Source: Pseudomonadota bacterium
Lineage (GTDB): Bacteria > Pseudomonadota > Alphaproteobacteria > Rhizobiales > Xanthobacteraceae
Direction: 5' to 3'
Assembly: GCA_023404675.1 (NCBI GenBank)
Contig: JAEYAW010000013.1
Coordinates: forward strand, 62,001-126,000
DNA length: 64,000 bases
Shown: positions 42,306 to 50,524 of the stretch, in pieces
Layout: each line of letters opens with the position of its first letter
Position numbering within the stretch: the first letter of the stretch is position 1
Notes under the pieces: generated by a model
What the model was told of the DNA's origin: nothing
Databases searched by the model: none
What the model saw: only the letters and a program-made list of their open reading frames with translations
Translations under genes and position numbers: made by a program

Positions 42306-42779
42306 TTACGGCTTGGGCGCGGCTGGCGCTGGCGGCGGCACCGACGCAGGGTCGGGAACGCCTTCGAGCGCGACCAGCGCGACCTTGAGATAGCCGCCGG
42401 TGCGCAGGATTTCGAGCACGTCCATCATCTCCCCATAAGGCACGCTGCGGTCCGCACGCAGGAAGATACGGCGCTCCTTGCCGCCCTCTCCGCCGTCCAG
42501 CGTGTGCACGAGATCGGCTCGCCGGACCGGGGTTTCGCCGAGCACCAGAGCGAGGTCGGGCTTGATCGTGACATAGGTCGGTTTGTCCGGCTTCTTCTGC
42601 GGCGTGGCGCTGGACGTGGGCAGATCGACCGGAACGTCCACGGTCGAGAGCGGCGCGGCGACCATGAAGATGATCAGCAGCACCAGGATCACGTCGATGA
42701 ACGGCGTGACGTTGATCTCGTGGGCTTCCTCGACGTCATCGTCGTCGTCGAGGTTGCTCTCTCCCACCGACATCGCCAT
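42306..42779 (-). CDS. exbD: ExbD biopolymer transport protein
   Basis: A 157-residue membrane protein. The acidic N-terminus (DDDDDVEEAH) precedes EINVTPFIDVILVLLIIFMV, whose aspartate is the proton-carrying residue. The periplasmic domain ends in the alanine/proline-rich tail. ATG 42779 is chosen because the family begins directly there; the open frame extending upstream overlaps exbB in another frame. It starts five bases after exbB. Confidence 0.93.
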   Translation of the reverse strand: MAMSVGESNLDDDDDVEEAHEINVTPFIDVILVLLIIFMVAAPLSTVDVPVDLPTSSATPQKKPDKPTYVTIKPDLALVLGETPVRRADLVHTLDGGEGGKERRIFLRADRSVPYGEMMDVLEILRTGGYLKVALVALEGVPDPASVPPPAPAAPKP

Positions 42780-42784
42780 CGCGC

Positions 42785-43654
42785 TTACTCCGCCGCGCGC
42801 GCGAGAGGCATCTGGGCGCGGTCGAGATCGCGCGACAGCAGGCGGCTCGCGGAGCCGGAAGCGCGGCCGACCAGTTCCATGTAGCCCTTCGTCATGCGTG
42901 CGAAGTGATTGTAGATGATCACCGCGGGGATCGCGGCGACGAGGCCGATGGCGGTGGCGAGCAGCGCCTCGGCGATGCCGGGGGCGACGACGGCGAGATT
43001 TGTCGTCTGCGCCTTCGAGATGCCGATGAACGAATTCATGATGCCCCAGACGGTGCCAAACAGGCCGACGAAGGGTGAGACCGCGCCGATGGTCGCGAGC
43101 AGTCCCATGCCGCGGCGAATGTGGCGACCTTCGGTGCGGGTGATCTCCGAGAAGCTGGAGGCCGCGCGTTCCTTGATGCCGGACTCGCTGGCGATGCCGG
43201 CCGAGAGGCGCGCCTCGTGAATAGCGGCGGCCAGAAACCGGGCGAGCACGTTGCCTTTCTTGCCGAGCGCGTTCTGGGCCTCGTTCAGCGAACGCGCCGC
43301 GCCGATCTTGAGAAGGGCCGATTTGAGCCGCCGGTGAGCGAAGGTGATCTCCAGCATCTTGGCGATGAAAACCGTCCATGTCGCCACCGAGGCCAGCGCG
43401 AGGCCGACCATGACGGCCTTGACGACGATGTCGGCCGCCATGAACATCGACCACGGCGATAGATCGTGTATCGCCGCCTGAGTCGCGGGAGATGCGGAGA
43501 CGACGGCATCCAGCGGACGCTGTGCGGCCGGCGCGGTCTGCGATGCCGCGGCCGGGTCGCTGGCGGCAGGCTGCTGGGCAATCGCCGCAGGAGCGGCCAG
43601 AAGCATCGCGCAAAACATCGAAAGGCGGAGCAGCGTCTTGAAATTCAAAGCCAT
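42785..43654 (-). CDS. exbB: ExbB TonB-system energizer
   Basis: A 289-residue protein with a signal-like N-terminus (LLRLSMFCAMLLAAPAAIAQ), an alanine/proline-rich periplasmic stretch and three transmembrane helices. The MotA/TolQ/ExbB core is visible in GLLATIGAVSPFVGLFGTVWG and ATAIGLVAAIPAVIIYNHFA, which line the proton channel with ExbD. ATG 43654 begins the leader; the upstream continuation of the frame is not coding-like. It heads the exbB-exbD-tonB operon, whose promoter must lie in the 323-bp region before panE. Confidence 0.92.
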   Translation of the reverse strand: MALNFKTLLRLSMFCAMLLAAPAAIAQQPAASDPAAASQTAPAAQRPLDAVVSASPATQAAIHDLSPWSMFMAADIVVKAVMVGLALASVATWTVFIAKMLEITFAHRRLKSALLKIGAARSLNEAQNALGKKGNVLARFLAAAIHEARLSAGIASESGIKERAASSFSEITRTEGRHIRRGMGLLATIGAVSPFVGLFGTVWGIMNSFIGISKAQTTNLAVVAPGIAEALLATAIGLVAAIPAVIIYNHFARMTKGYMELVGRASGSASRLLSRDLDRAQMPLARAAE

Positions 43655-43977
43655 ATCGGGTCCGGTTTGAAGCGACAGGAGTCGCGCTGACAGCCTGCGA
43701 ATCGCATGTGAGCGAGAGCCGGCCACTGCGGCCGACGCTCCGCTCTCGAAAGAGCCAAAGGTCTGGCATCGGTATCGCACATGGCGGCCGACGTTTGCGC
43801 AGACAAATTCCAAAACCGGCAGATTGCAAGGCTCCCAACCCACAAAGGTTCTAAAAAGCGGGATGCAGCCGGTACATGCCTCGCCTGCGGTACCGGAAGG
43901 CGATGGAACTTGTCGGGCCGCATGGCGTCCCGTATGGAGACTTCCGCGGGGGAAACGGTAGTCATGAGGGACTGACC
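43655..43977. other. Divergent intergenic region between exbB and panE
   Basis: No gene is supported. It must hold promoters for both directions. TTTTTAGAACC on the minus strand near 43848-43857 matches one half of the Irr-type iron control element, but the second half is poor, so iron control cannot be claimed. Confidence 0.4.
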
Positions 43978-44913
43978 ATGCGCATTCTCGTTGTCGGGGC
44001 TGGCGCGATTGGCGGCTATTTCGGCGGGCGCATGCTGGCCGCCGGGCGTGACGTGACATTCCTCGTGCGCGCGCGGCGCGAGGCCGAACTGGTCCGCGAT
44101 GGCCTGATCATCCGCGGTCCCGGCGGTAATCTCACACTATCCGATCCACCGACAGTGCGGGCGGAGACCCTGAGCACGCCGTTCGATCTCGTGGTCCTGA
44201 GCTGCAAGGCCTACGATCTCGACGACGCCATCGCCTCGTTCGCTCCGGCTGTCGGTCCGGATACGGTCATTCTTCCGCTGCTCAACGGCATGCGGCATCT
44301 TGACGTCCTCGATGCGGCCTTCGGTGCCGGGCGCGTGCTTGGCGGTCTGTGCGCTATCGCCGCGACCCTCGATCCGCAGCGTGCCATCGTTCAGATGGCT
44401 CCGATGCACGATTTCGTATTCGGCGAGCGGGTCGGCGGGATGTCGGAGCGCGTGAGGGCGATCCTCGCGCAGGTTGAAGGCATCGGATTCGACGCGCGCG
44501 CCAGCGAGCAGATCCTGCAGGACATGTGGGAGAAATGGGTCTTCCTGGCTTCGCTCGCCACCTCGACCTGCCTGATGCGCGGCAGCGTCGGGGATATCGT
44601 GGCTGCGCCCGGAGGCGGTGCGGTCATACGGCAGTTGTTCGCCGAATGCGCGGCGACGGCGGCAGCAAACGGATATCCGCCGCGCGATCCGATGGTGGCG
44701 CGGAGCACGGCGATGATCACTGCGGCGGGTTCGGCGCTGACGGCGTCGATGTTCCGCGACCTGCAGCAGGGCGCGCGGATCGAGGCCGATCATATTGTCG
44801 GCGATCTGATCGCGCGGCGAGACGCCAGAGGTGGCAAGACGGCGGGTCTGGCGCTGCTCGATGTCGCCTATGCGCATCTCAAGACGTATGAGAACCGGCT
44901 CGGGGCGAACTGA
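43978..44913 (+). CDS. panE: 2-dehydropantoate 2-reductase family protein
   Basis: A 311-residue NADP reductase. The Rossmann turn is MRILVVGAGAIGGYFGGRM, LVVLSCKAYDLDDA follows, and the C-terminal helical domain carries SMFRDLQQGARIEADHIVGDL, where the lysine-containing loop of classical PanE is replaced by a more variable sequence. It may reduce ketopantoate in pantothenate synthesis; several paralogues per genome exist in this group, so the substrate is not certain. ATG 43978 is preceded by GAGGG. It ends directly against the end of the GGDEF/EAL gene. Confidence 0.85.
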   Translation: MRILVVGAGAIGGYFGGRMLAAGRDVTFLVRARREAELVRDGLIIRGPGGNLTLSDPPTVRAETLSTPFDLVVLSCKAYDLDDAIASFAPAVGPDTVILPLLNGMRHLDVLDAAFGAGRVLGGLCAIAATLDPQRAIVQMAPMHDFVFGERVGGMSERVRAILAQVEGIGFDARASEQILQDMWEKWVFLASLATSTCLMRGSVGDIVAAPGGGAVIRQLFAECAATAAANGYPPRDPMVARSTAMITAAGSALTASMFRDLQQGARIEADHIVGDLIARRDARGGKTAGLALLDVAYAHLKTYENRLGAN

Positions 44914-47298
44914 CTACGCTGCCGCCACTGCCCGTGGCATCGGGTTCGGCAGGTCCTCGCTTCGCACTGTCTGAGTGGCAAAAACCTCGATGTCGGCGGG
45001 ACGGCCCAGCAGATAGCCCTGCGCCTGATCGCAGGCTTCCCGAACGAGGAAATCAAGTTCGGAAACGGTTTCCACGCCCTCGGCCACAACGCGCAATCCA
45101 AGTCCGCGCGCGAGGCCGAGCACCGAGCGAACGATGGCGGCCGCTTCCGGATTGTGATCCACCGCGCGGATGAACGATGCGTCGATCTTGATCTTGTCGA
45201 ACGGAAACTGGCGGAGGTTGGACAGCGATGAGTAACCTGTGCCGAAATCGTCCATGGCGATGCTGACGCCCAGCGCCTTGGCTTGCCGCAACGACAGAAG
45301 GGCGCGTGCGGGATCGTGGATCAGAGCCGTTTCGGTGATCTCGATTTCGAGCAATGTCGGGGAAAGGCCCGTTTCAACGAGCGTCTCGTGAACGAGGCGC
45401 GAGAAGTCGGGCCGGTAAAGCTGATTGGCCGACACGTTGACGGCGATGGACAGCGGACGCGACCATTTGGCGGCCTCGGCGCAGGCCGTCTTGAGAACCC
45501 ATGCGCCGATATCGACGATCAGGCCGCTTTCCTCCGCGATCGGGATGAAGATCGCGGGCGAGACCTGTCCGAGCTCGGGGTGGCGCCAGCGAAGCAACGC
45601 TTCGAAGCCAACAAGTTCCTTTGTCTCGATGCGGTGCTGAGGCTGAAAGACGACTTTCAGTTCGTTGCGGGCGACGGCGTGGCGCAATTCATGTTCGATA
45701 CGGCGGCGGGAGCGGACTTCCTGTCCGAGGCGATCCTCATAAAACCGGAAGGTCGCACGGCCATCCGCCTTGGCGCGATAGAGCGCGGTATCGGCAAAGT
45801 TCAGAAGTTCGTTCCTGTCGGTGGTATCATCCGGGAAAATTGCGATCCCGATGCTGATCGACAGATCGAGGCCGGATTCGGCTTTCAATGCCGCCAGCAT
45901 CGTTTCCGCAAGGCGGCTGGCGGACGCCGCGTGATCGATCGGGGTCGCGATGGCGAACTCATCTCCGCCCAGCCGCGCGATCGTCTGGTTCTCGCCAAGC
46001 AGTCCTTTGATCAGACGGCCGATGTCCTGAAGCGCCTTGTCCCCTCTCGCGTGCCCGAAAAGATCGTTCACTTCCTTGAACCTGTCGATGTCGAACAGCA
46101 GGACGGCAACCCGGGTCTTCTTGACGTGCGCGGCCTGCAGATACTGCTCCAGGTGCACGGTGAAGTTGGCCCGGTTGGGAAGACGCGTCAGGCTGTCGTG
46201 CAGGGCCAGGAACTGGATGTCGCTCTCCGCCTTGCGGCGGGCGCGCAGGTCGCGGATGGCGATGGCGTAGGTGAATTCTCCAAGATGCGCGAGCGGCCGC
46301 GCGATCAGCTCGACGGGAACGAGGTCTCCGTCGTCCCGCCTCAGTTCTCCCTCGACGCTCTGTTCGAAGCGGCTCACGAGAGCGTTGCGCGTCGCCTCGC
46401 TGGTGAGGAACTCCGAAAGCATCGCGCCGTCGAAGTCGCGTGAGAGATTGCCGACAAGCTCCTGAAAGCTGGTGTTGGCGCCGACGATACGCTCGCCGTC
46501 GCAGACCAGCAGGCCCTCGACCGCGGCGTTGGCGAGGCTGCGCAGGCGGGCTTCCTCGCGAACGAGATGCTGCCGCTCGCGAAGGTCCAGCCACACCGCG
46601 ACGGCGGCGATGGTGAACAGCACCAGGCTTGCGACCGCGACGCCGGCCGCCATCCACGGGACGGGGATCGCCGAAGGCGTCACGGCGACGGTCGGATCCG
46701 GCGCGATCGCGACGGCGGTCATGCCGGTGAAATGCAAACCGCATATCGCGAGCAGCAGAGCGACCGTCGCGGCCGCCTGACGCAGGAACGTCGGTCGCTG
46801 GCCCGTCAGCGAAAGCGCAATGCCTCCGAACACCATGCCAATGGTCATCGATGCGACCACCAGCCCGGTATCCCACGAGAGCCTGCCGCCGATCTGATAG
46901 CCGGCCATGCCCGTGTAGTGCATGGCTCCGATGCCGGCCCCGACGATCATGCCGCCCAGCCAGCGCGTGGCGAGGCCGCCCTGCGCGAGAGGCACGGCGA
47001 GGCCGAGGCCCGTCAAGGTGATGGCATAAACCAGTGAGAGCAGTGTGGGCGACAACGAATAGCCGCTCGGCAGCCCAGGCTCATAGGCAATCATGGCGAT
47101 GAAGTGGGTCGCCCAGATCCCGAAGCCGCACGCGGTTGCGGCGATCAGCAGCCAGATCCATCGCGCGAAGGTCCGGGTCCGGCTGGCGTGCGAATAAAGC
47201 TGAATGGCGCTCGCGCTGGCCAGCGAGCAGATGGTTGCCGCGAGCACGACGAGTCTGATGTCGTGCAGATCGCTCAGGCAGGCCGCGACTGTCAGCAT
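44914..47298 (-). CDS. MHYT-GGDEF-EAL cyclic-di-GMP enzyme
   Basis: A 794-residue inner-membrane protein. Seven N-terminal helices form an MHYT sensor domain with the repeated motifs THFIAMIAYE, MHYTGMAGYQ and LHFTGMTAVA, thought to bind copper and sense O2, CO or NO. A PAS-like segment follows, then a GGDEF domain with intact RLGGDEFAIATP and an EAL domain with LVGFEALLRWRHPE and DDFGTGYSSL. Both catalytic signatures look complete, so it may make or degrade cyclic-di-GMP. It is monocistronic. A glycosyltransferase with a possible cyclic-di-GMP-binding N-terminus lies 3 kb away. Confidence 0.93.
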   Translation of the reverse strand: MLTVAACLSDLHDIRLVVLAATICSLASASAIQLYSHASRTRTFARWIWLLIAATACGFGIWATHFIAMIAYEPGLPSGYSLSPTLLSLVYAITLTGLGLAVPLAQGGLATRWLGGMIVGAGIGAMHYTGMAGYQIGGRLSWDTGLVVASMTIGMVFGGIALSLTGQRPTFLRQAAATVALLLAICGLHFTGMTAVAIAPDPTVAVTPSAIPVPWMAAGVAVASLVLFTIAAVAVWLDLRERQHLVREEARLRSLANAAVEGLLVCDGERIVGANTSFQELVGNLSRDFDGAMLSEFLTSEATRNALVSRFEQSVEGELRRDDGDLVPVELIARPLAHLGEFTYAIAIRDLRARRKAESDIQFLALHDSLTRLPNRANFTVHLEQYLQAAHVKKTRVAVLLFDIDRFKEVNDLFGHARGDKALQDIGRLIKGLLGENQTIARLGGDEFAIATPIDHAASASRLAETMLAALKAESGLDLSISIGIAIFPDDTTDRNELLNFADTALYRAKADGRATFRFYEDRLGQEVRSRRRIEHELRHAVARNELKVVFQPQHRIETKELVGFEALLRWRHPELGQVSPAIFIPIAEESGLIVDIGAWVLKTACAEAAKWSRPLSIAVNVSANQLYRPDFSRLVHETLVETGLSPTLLEIEITETALIHDPARALLSLRQAKALGVSIAMDDFGTGYSSLSNLRQFPFDKIKIDASFIRAVDHNPEAAAIVRSVLGLARGLGLRVVAEGVETVSELDFLVREACDQAQGYLLGRPADIEVFATQTVRSEDLPNPMPRAVAAA

Positions 47299-47475
47299 AT
47301 CTTCTGCTCCCGCGCGCTTCTCCGGCGCATGTCCGTGTCAGTGTTGCTGACCTTCTTGGGCGGCAAAGCCTAATGAGGCATGAAACATCAAAATGCGGGG
47401 TGTGGAACGAGGAGATGGCGTTAACGCGGCCACGCAACTTCTTGGCGAGATGAGTGTTTTAGGCGCCAGTGAGGG

Positions 47476-49131
47476 CTACGCCAGTGCTTTCGCGAGCGCG
47501 CGGCCGGCGGTCCGGCCGGAGAACAGGCAGCCGCCAAGGAACGTTCCTTCGAGCGAGCGATAGCCGTGCATGCCGCCGCCGCCAAACCCGGCCGCCTCCC
47601 CGACCGCGTAGAGGCCGTGGACCGGCTGGCCGTCCGCGCCGAGCACGCGTGCATCGAGGTCGGTTTCGAGGCCGCCGAGGGTCTTGCGCGTCAGGATGTT
47701 GAGGCGCACCGCGATCAGCGGGCCATGCGCGGGATCGAGAATCCGGTGCGGCTTCGCGGTGCGGATCAGGCGGTCGCCGAGATAGCGCCGCGCGTTGTGG
47801 ATGCCCATCACCTGCGTGTCCTTGACGTAGGGATTGGCGATCTGGCGGTCGCGCGCCTCGATCTGCGCGCGGATGTCATCAAGCTGGAGCAGGTCGTTGC
47901 CCGCCAATGCGTTCATCGCGGCAACAAGGTCGGTGAGATTGTCGCGGACGATGAAGTCCGCGCCTTTCTGCTTGAAGGCTTCGACCGGCGCGGGCGCGCC
48001 CTTGTTGGTGGCGCGGCCCAGCGTCATCTTCCAGTTCTTGCCGGTCAGATCCGGATTCTGTTCCGAGCCAGAAAGGGCGAACTCCTTCTTGATGATGCTC
48101 TGGGTGAGAATGAACCACGTGTAGTCGTGGCCGGTGGCCCCGATATAAGCGAGCTGCCCCAGCGAATCGTAGCCGGGATAAAGCGGCGATGGCAGGCGCT
48201 TGCCCGTCGCATCGAACCACATCGACGAGGGTCCCGGCAGGATGCGGATGCCGTGCTGCGGCCAGATCGGATTCCAGTTCTGCACGCCCTCGACATAGTG
48301 CCACATGCGGTCGCGGTTGATCAGCCGTGCGCCGGCGGCTTCGGAGATGCCGAGCATGCGGCCGTCGACATGAGCCGGCACGCCGCACACCATGCGCCGC
48401 GGCGGTGTCCCGAGGCGTTGCGGCCAGTTGGCGCGGACCAGATCGTGGTTGCCGCCGATCCCGCCCGACGCAACAATGACCGCCTGCGCCGACAGCGCGA
48501 AGTCGCCGACAGCGGTGCGTGATGAGCTTTCGCCGCGTGCGACCGATGTCGGTTCGAGCACGACACCGCGCACGCCCGTGATTGCATCGCCCGAGCGCGT
48601 CAGTTCGTCCACGCGATGGCGGAATTTGAAGGTCAGCCTGCCATCGGCGGCGGCCTGCCGCGCGCGGCGCTCGAACGGCTCGACGACGCCCGGCCCCGTG
48701 CCCCATGTCAGATGGAAGCGCGGCACCGAATTGCCGTGCCCCATGGCGTCATAGCCGCCGCGCTCGGCCCAGCCGACGACAGGAAAGATGCGATGTCCCA
48801 TCGCGCGCAGCCATCCGCGTTTGTCTCCGGCGGCGAATGCGACGTAAGCCTCGGCCCAGCGTCGGGGCCAGGTATCCTCGTCGCGGTCGAAGCCGGCCGC
48901 CCCCATCCAGTCCTGCAAGGCGAGATCATGCGAATCGCGGATGCCGAGCCGGCGCTGTTCGGGCGTGTCGACGAGAAACAGCCCGCCAAGCGACCAGAAC
49001 GCCTGGCCGCCAAGACTTTGCTCGCCTTCCTGATCGATCACGATCACGCGCTTGCCGGCGTCGGCAAGTTCTGTGGCGGCGACAAGGCCGGCCAGTCCCG
49101 CGCCGACGATGATGACATCTGCATCCGCCAT
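47476..49131 (-). CDS. FAD-binding dehydrogenase (fumarate reductase/KstD-like)
   Basis: A 551-residue flavoprotein. The N-terminal FAD motif is DVIIVGAGLAGLVAATELAD followed by a glutamate/aspartate-ended strand (VIVIDQEGEQSLGGQAFWS). The C-terminus has GLYAVGEAAGFGGGGMHGY and LEGTFLGGCLFSGRTAG, which close the FAD site. The family includes 3-ketosteroid dehydrogenase and flavocytochrome-type fumarate reductases; the substrate is not predictable. ATG 49131 begins the FAD strand; an ATG at 49188 adds an unlikely 19 residues. It stands alone, divergent from the next gene. Confidence 0.88.
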   Translation of the reverse strand: MADADVIIVGAGLAGLVAATELADAGKRVIVIDQEGEQSLGGQAFWSLGGLFLVDTPEQRRLGIRDSHDLALQDWMGAAGFDRDEDTWPRRWAEAYVAFAAGDKRGWLRAMGHRIFPVVGWAERGGYDAMGHGNSVPRFHLTWGTGPGVVEPFERRARQAAADGRLTFKFRHRVDELTRSGDAITGVRGVVLEPTSVARGESSSRTAVGDFALSAQAVIVASGGIGGNHDLVRANWPQRLGTPPRRMVCGVPAHVDGRMLGISEAAGARLINRDRMWHYVEGVQNWNPIWPQHGIRILPGPSSMWFDATGKRLPSPLYPGYDSLGQLAYIGATGHDYTWFILTQSIIKKEFALSGSEQNPDLTGKNWKMTLGRATNKGAPAPVEAFKQKGADFIVRDNLTDLVAAMNALAGNDLLQLDDIRAQIEARDRQIANPYVKDTQVMGIHNARRYLGDRLIRTAKPHRILDPAHGPLIAVRLNILTRKTLGGLETDLDARVLGADGQPVHGLYAVGEAAGFGGGGMHGYRSLEGTFLGGCLFSGRTAGRALAKALA

Positions 49132-49313
49132 TGGTCGTACTCTCCCCCTGTGTGTTCCATTTCGGGATGGCGGCGCAGCCGCGTGCATCCTTCGCGCAAC
49201 ACTGTCATTTGAATCGCATTTTAGCCGGCGTCACAGTCTGGACAAATCCCGGATCTGGCAACAACCTTGCCATATCGGATGGCATCATCTGCGTGCGGGG
49301 GTACGGGGCGGCG

Positions 49314-49781
49314 ATGAAGATCGTAACCGGGATTCTGGCGGCGTTTCTCCTGATCGCGGGCATGGCGGCAGGGCAGGCGGCCGTTCGCATCGCGGAGGAT
49401 CGCGGCGGCCGTATCGGGACCTATGTCGACAAGTATCAGGGACTGCGCGCCTCCGGCGAGACCGTGATGATCGACGGGCTGTGTGCGTCGGCCTGTACCA
49501 TCGTGCTGGGAGCGGTCGCTCACGACAAGATCTGCGTGACGTCGCGGGCGGTGCTGGGATTTCACGCCGCGTGGGACATGGATGACGACGGCCGGCCGGT
49601 GACCAATGCCGAGGCCACGCGGATGCTCTATTCGATGTATCCGCCGCCGATCCGGCGCTGGATTTCGCGGCGCGGCGGTTTGACGCCCCGCATGCTGTTC
49701 CTGAACGGGCGGCAGCTCGCGAGCATGTACCGGCCCTGTTATCTCGACGCCAGTGCGAGCGCGAACGCGCGGACGCGCTGA
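49314..49781 (+). CDS. Periplasmic protein with a ClpP-like fold
   Basis: A 155-residue exported protein with a signal peptide (KIVTGILAAFLLIAGMAAGQAA). The mature part has VMIDGLCASACTIVLGAV and ICVTSRAVLGFHAAW, the strand-helix pattern of COG3904-type ClpP-fold proteins, where the serine of SACT takes the place of the protease nucleophile. Many rhizobial genomes carry such proteins with unproven activity. ATG 49314 starts the signal peptide. Confidence 0.75.
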   Translation: MKIVTGILAAFLLIAGMAAGQAAVRIAEDRGGRIGTYVDKYQGLRASGETVMIDGLCASACTIVLGAVAHDKICVTSRAVLGFHAAWDMDDDGRPVTNAEATRMLYSMYPPPIRRWISRRGGLTPRMLFLNGRQLASMYRPCYLDASASANARTR

Positions 49782-49933
49782 GGGGGCTGCTCCCGACGTG
49801 CTGCTCATCCAGACGTGAAGCCCGCGGTCGGGCCGATGCCTTGCTCCCGGCTGCCGCGGCCGGTATCTGAAGCGCGTTGAGTCTTCGGAGACGGCGGGCG
49901 TGACCGCCGCCGGGGCAACCCTGTGGGATCGTC

Positions 49934-50524
49934 GTGGGCAAATCTGGCCGACCGCTCGTCATCATTGCTGCCTTCGTCGCGAGTCTGGCTCTCGGGCTCG
50001 CGGCCGTCTTCACGATCACGGGGGGCGGCCGCGTCGTGTCCGCGCAGTCCACCGTCGGCGGGCCGTTCGCGCTGACCGATCAGGACGGCCAGGCGACGAC
50101 CGAAAAGGCGATGCATGGCCGGCCCACGCTGATCTTCTTCGGCTTCACCCATTGCCCGGACATCTGCCCGACCTCGCTGTTCGAGATGTCCGAATTGTTG
50201 CGCGCGCTCGGCAAGGATGCCGACCGCGTCAACGCGTATTTTGTATCCGTCGATCCCGAGCGGGATACGCCGGCGGTGATGAAGGATTACCTGTCCAGCT
50301 TCGATCCCCATCTGAAAGGGCTCACCGGAAGCCCGGAAGCTGTCGCCAAGGTGATCCGCGACTACAGGGTCTATGCGAAGAAAGTGCCGTTGAAGGACGG
50401 CGACTACACCATGGACCACACCGCCCTGATCTACCTGATGGATCGCGACGGCAATTTCGTCCGGCCGTTCAATATCAAGCAGACGCCCGAGCAGGCGGCC
50501 GCCGAACTCAGGCAATATTTCTGA
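49934..50524 (+). CDS. Sco1/SenC-type copper chaperone
   Basis: A 196-residue protein anchored by one N-terminal helix (LVIIAAFVASLALGLAAVFTI) with a thioredoxin-fold periplasmic domain. The copper motif CPDICP is complete, and the distal histidine is in DYTMDHTALIYL. It helps load the CuA site of cytochrome c oxidase or acts as a thiol reductase. The start codon is GTG 49934. Its last 17 bases overlap the convergent glycosyltransferase gene. Confidence 0.93.
   Translation: MGKSGRPLVIIAAFVASLALGLAAVFTITGGGRVVSAQSTVGGPFALTDQDGQATTEKAMHGRPTLIFFGFTHCPDICPTSLFEMSELLRALGKDADRVNAYFVSVDPERDTPAVMKDYLSSFDPHLKGLTGSPEAVAKVIRDYRVYAKKVPLKDGDYTMDHTALIYLMDRDGNFVRPFNIKQTPEQAAAELRQYF

Noticed and set aside
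43841..43858. Possible Irr iron control element upstream of exbB
   Set aside because: Only one half (TTTAGAA) matches the inverted-repeat consensus; the other half agrees at about three of seven positions.
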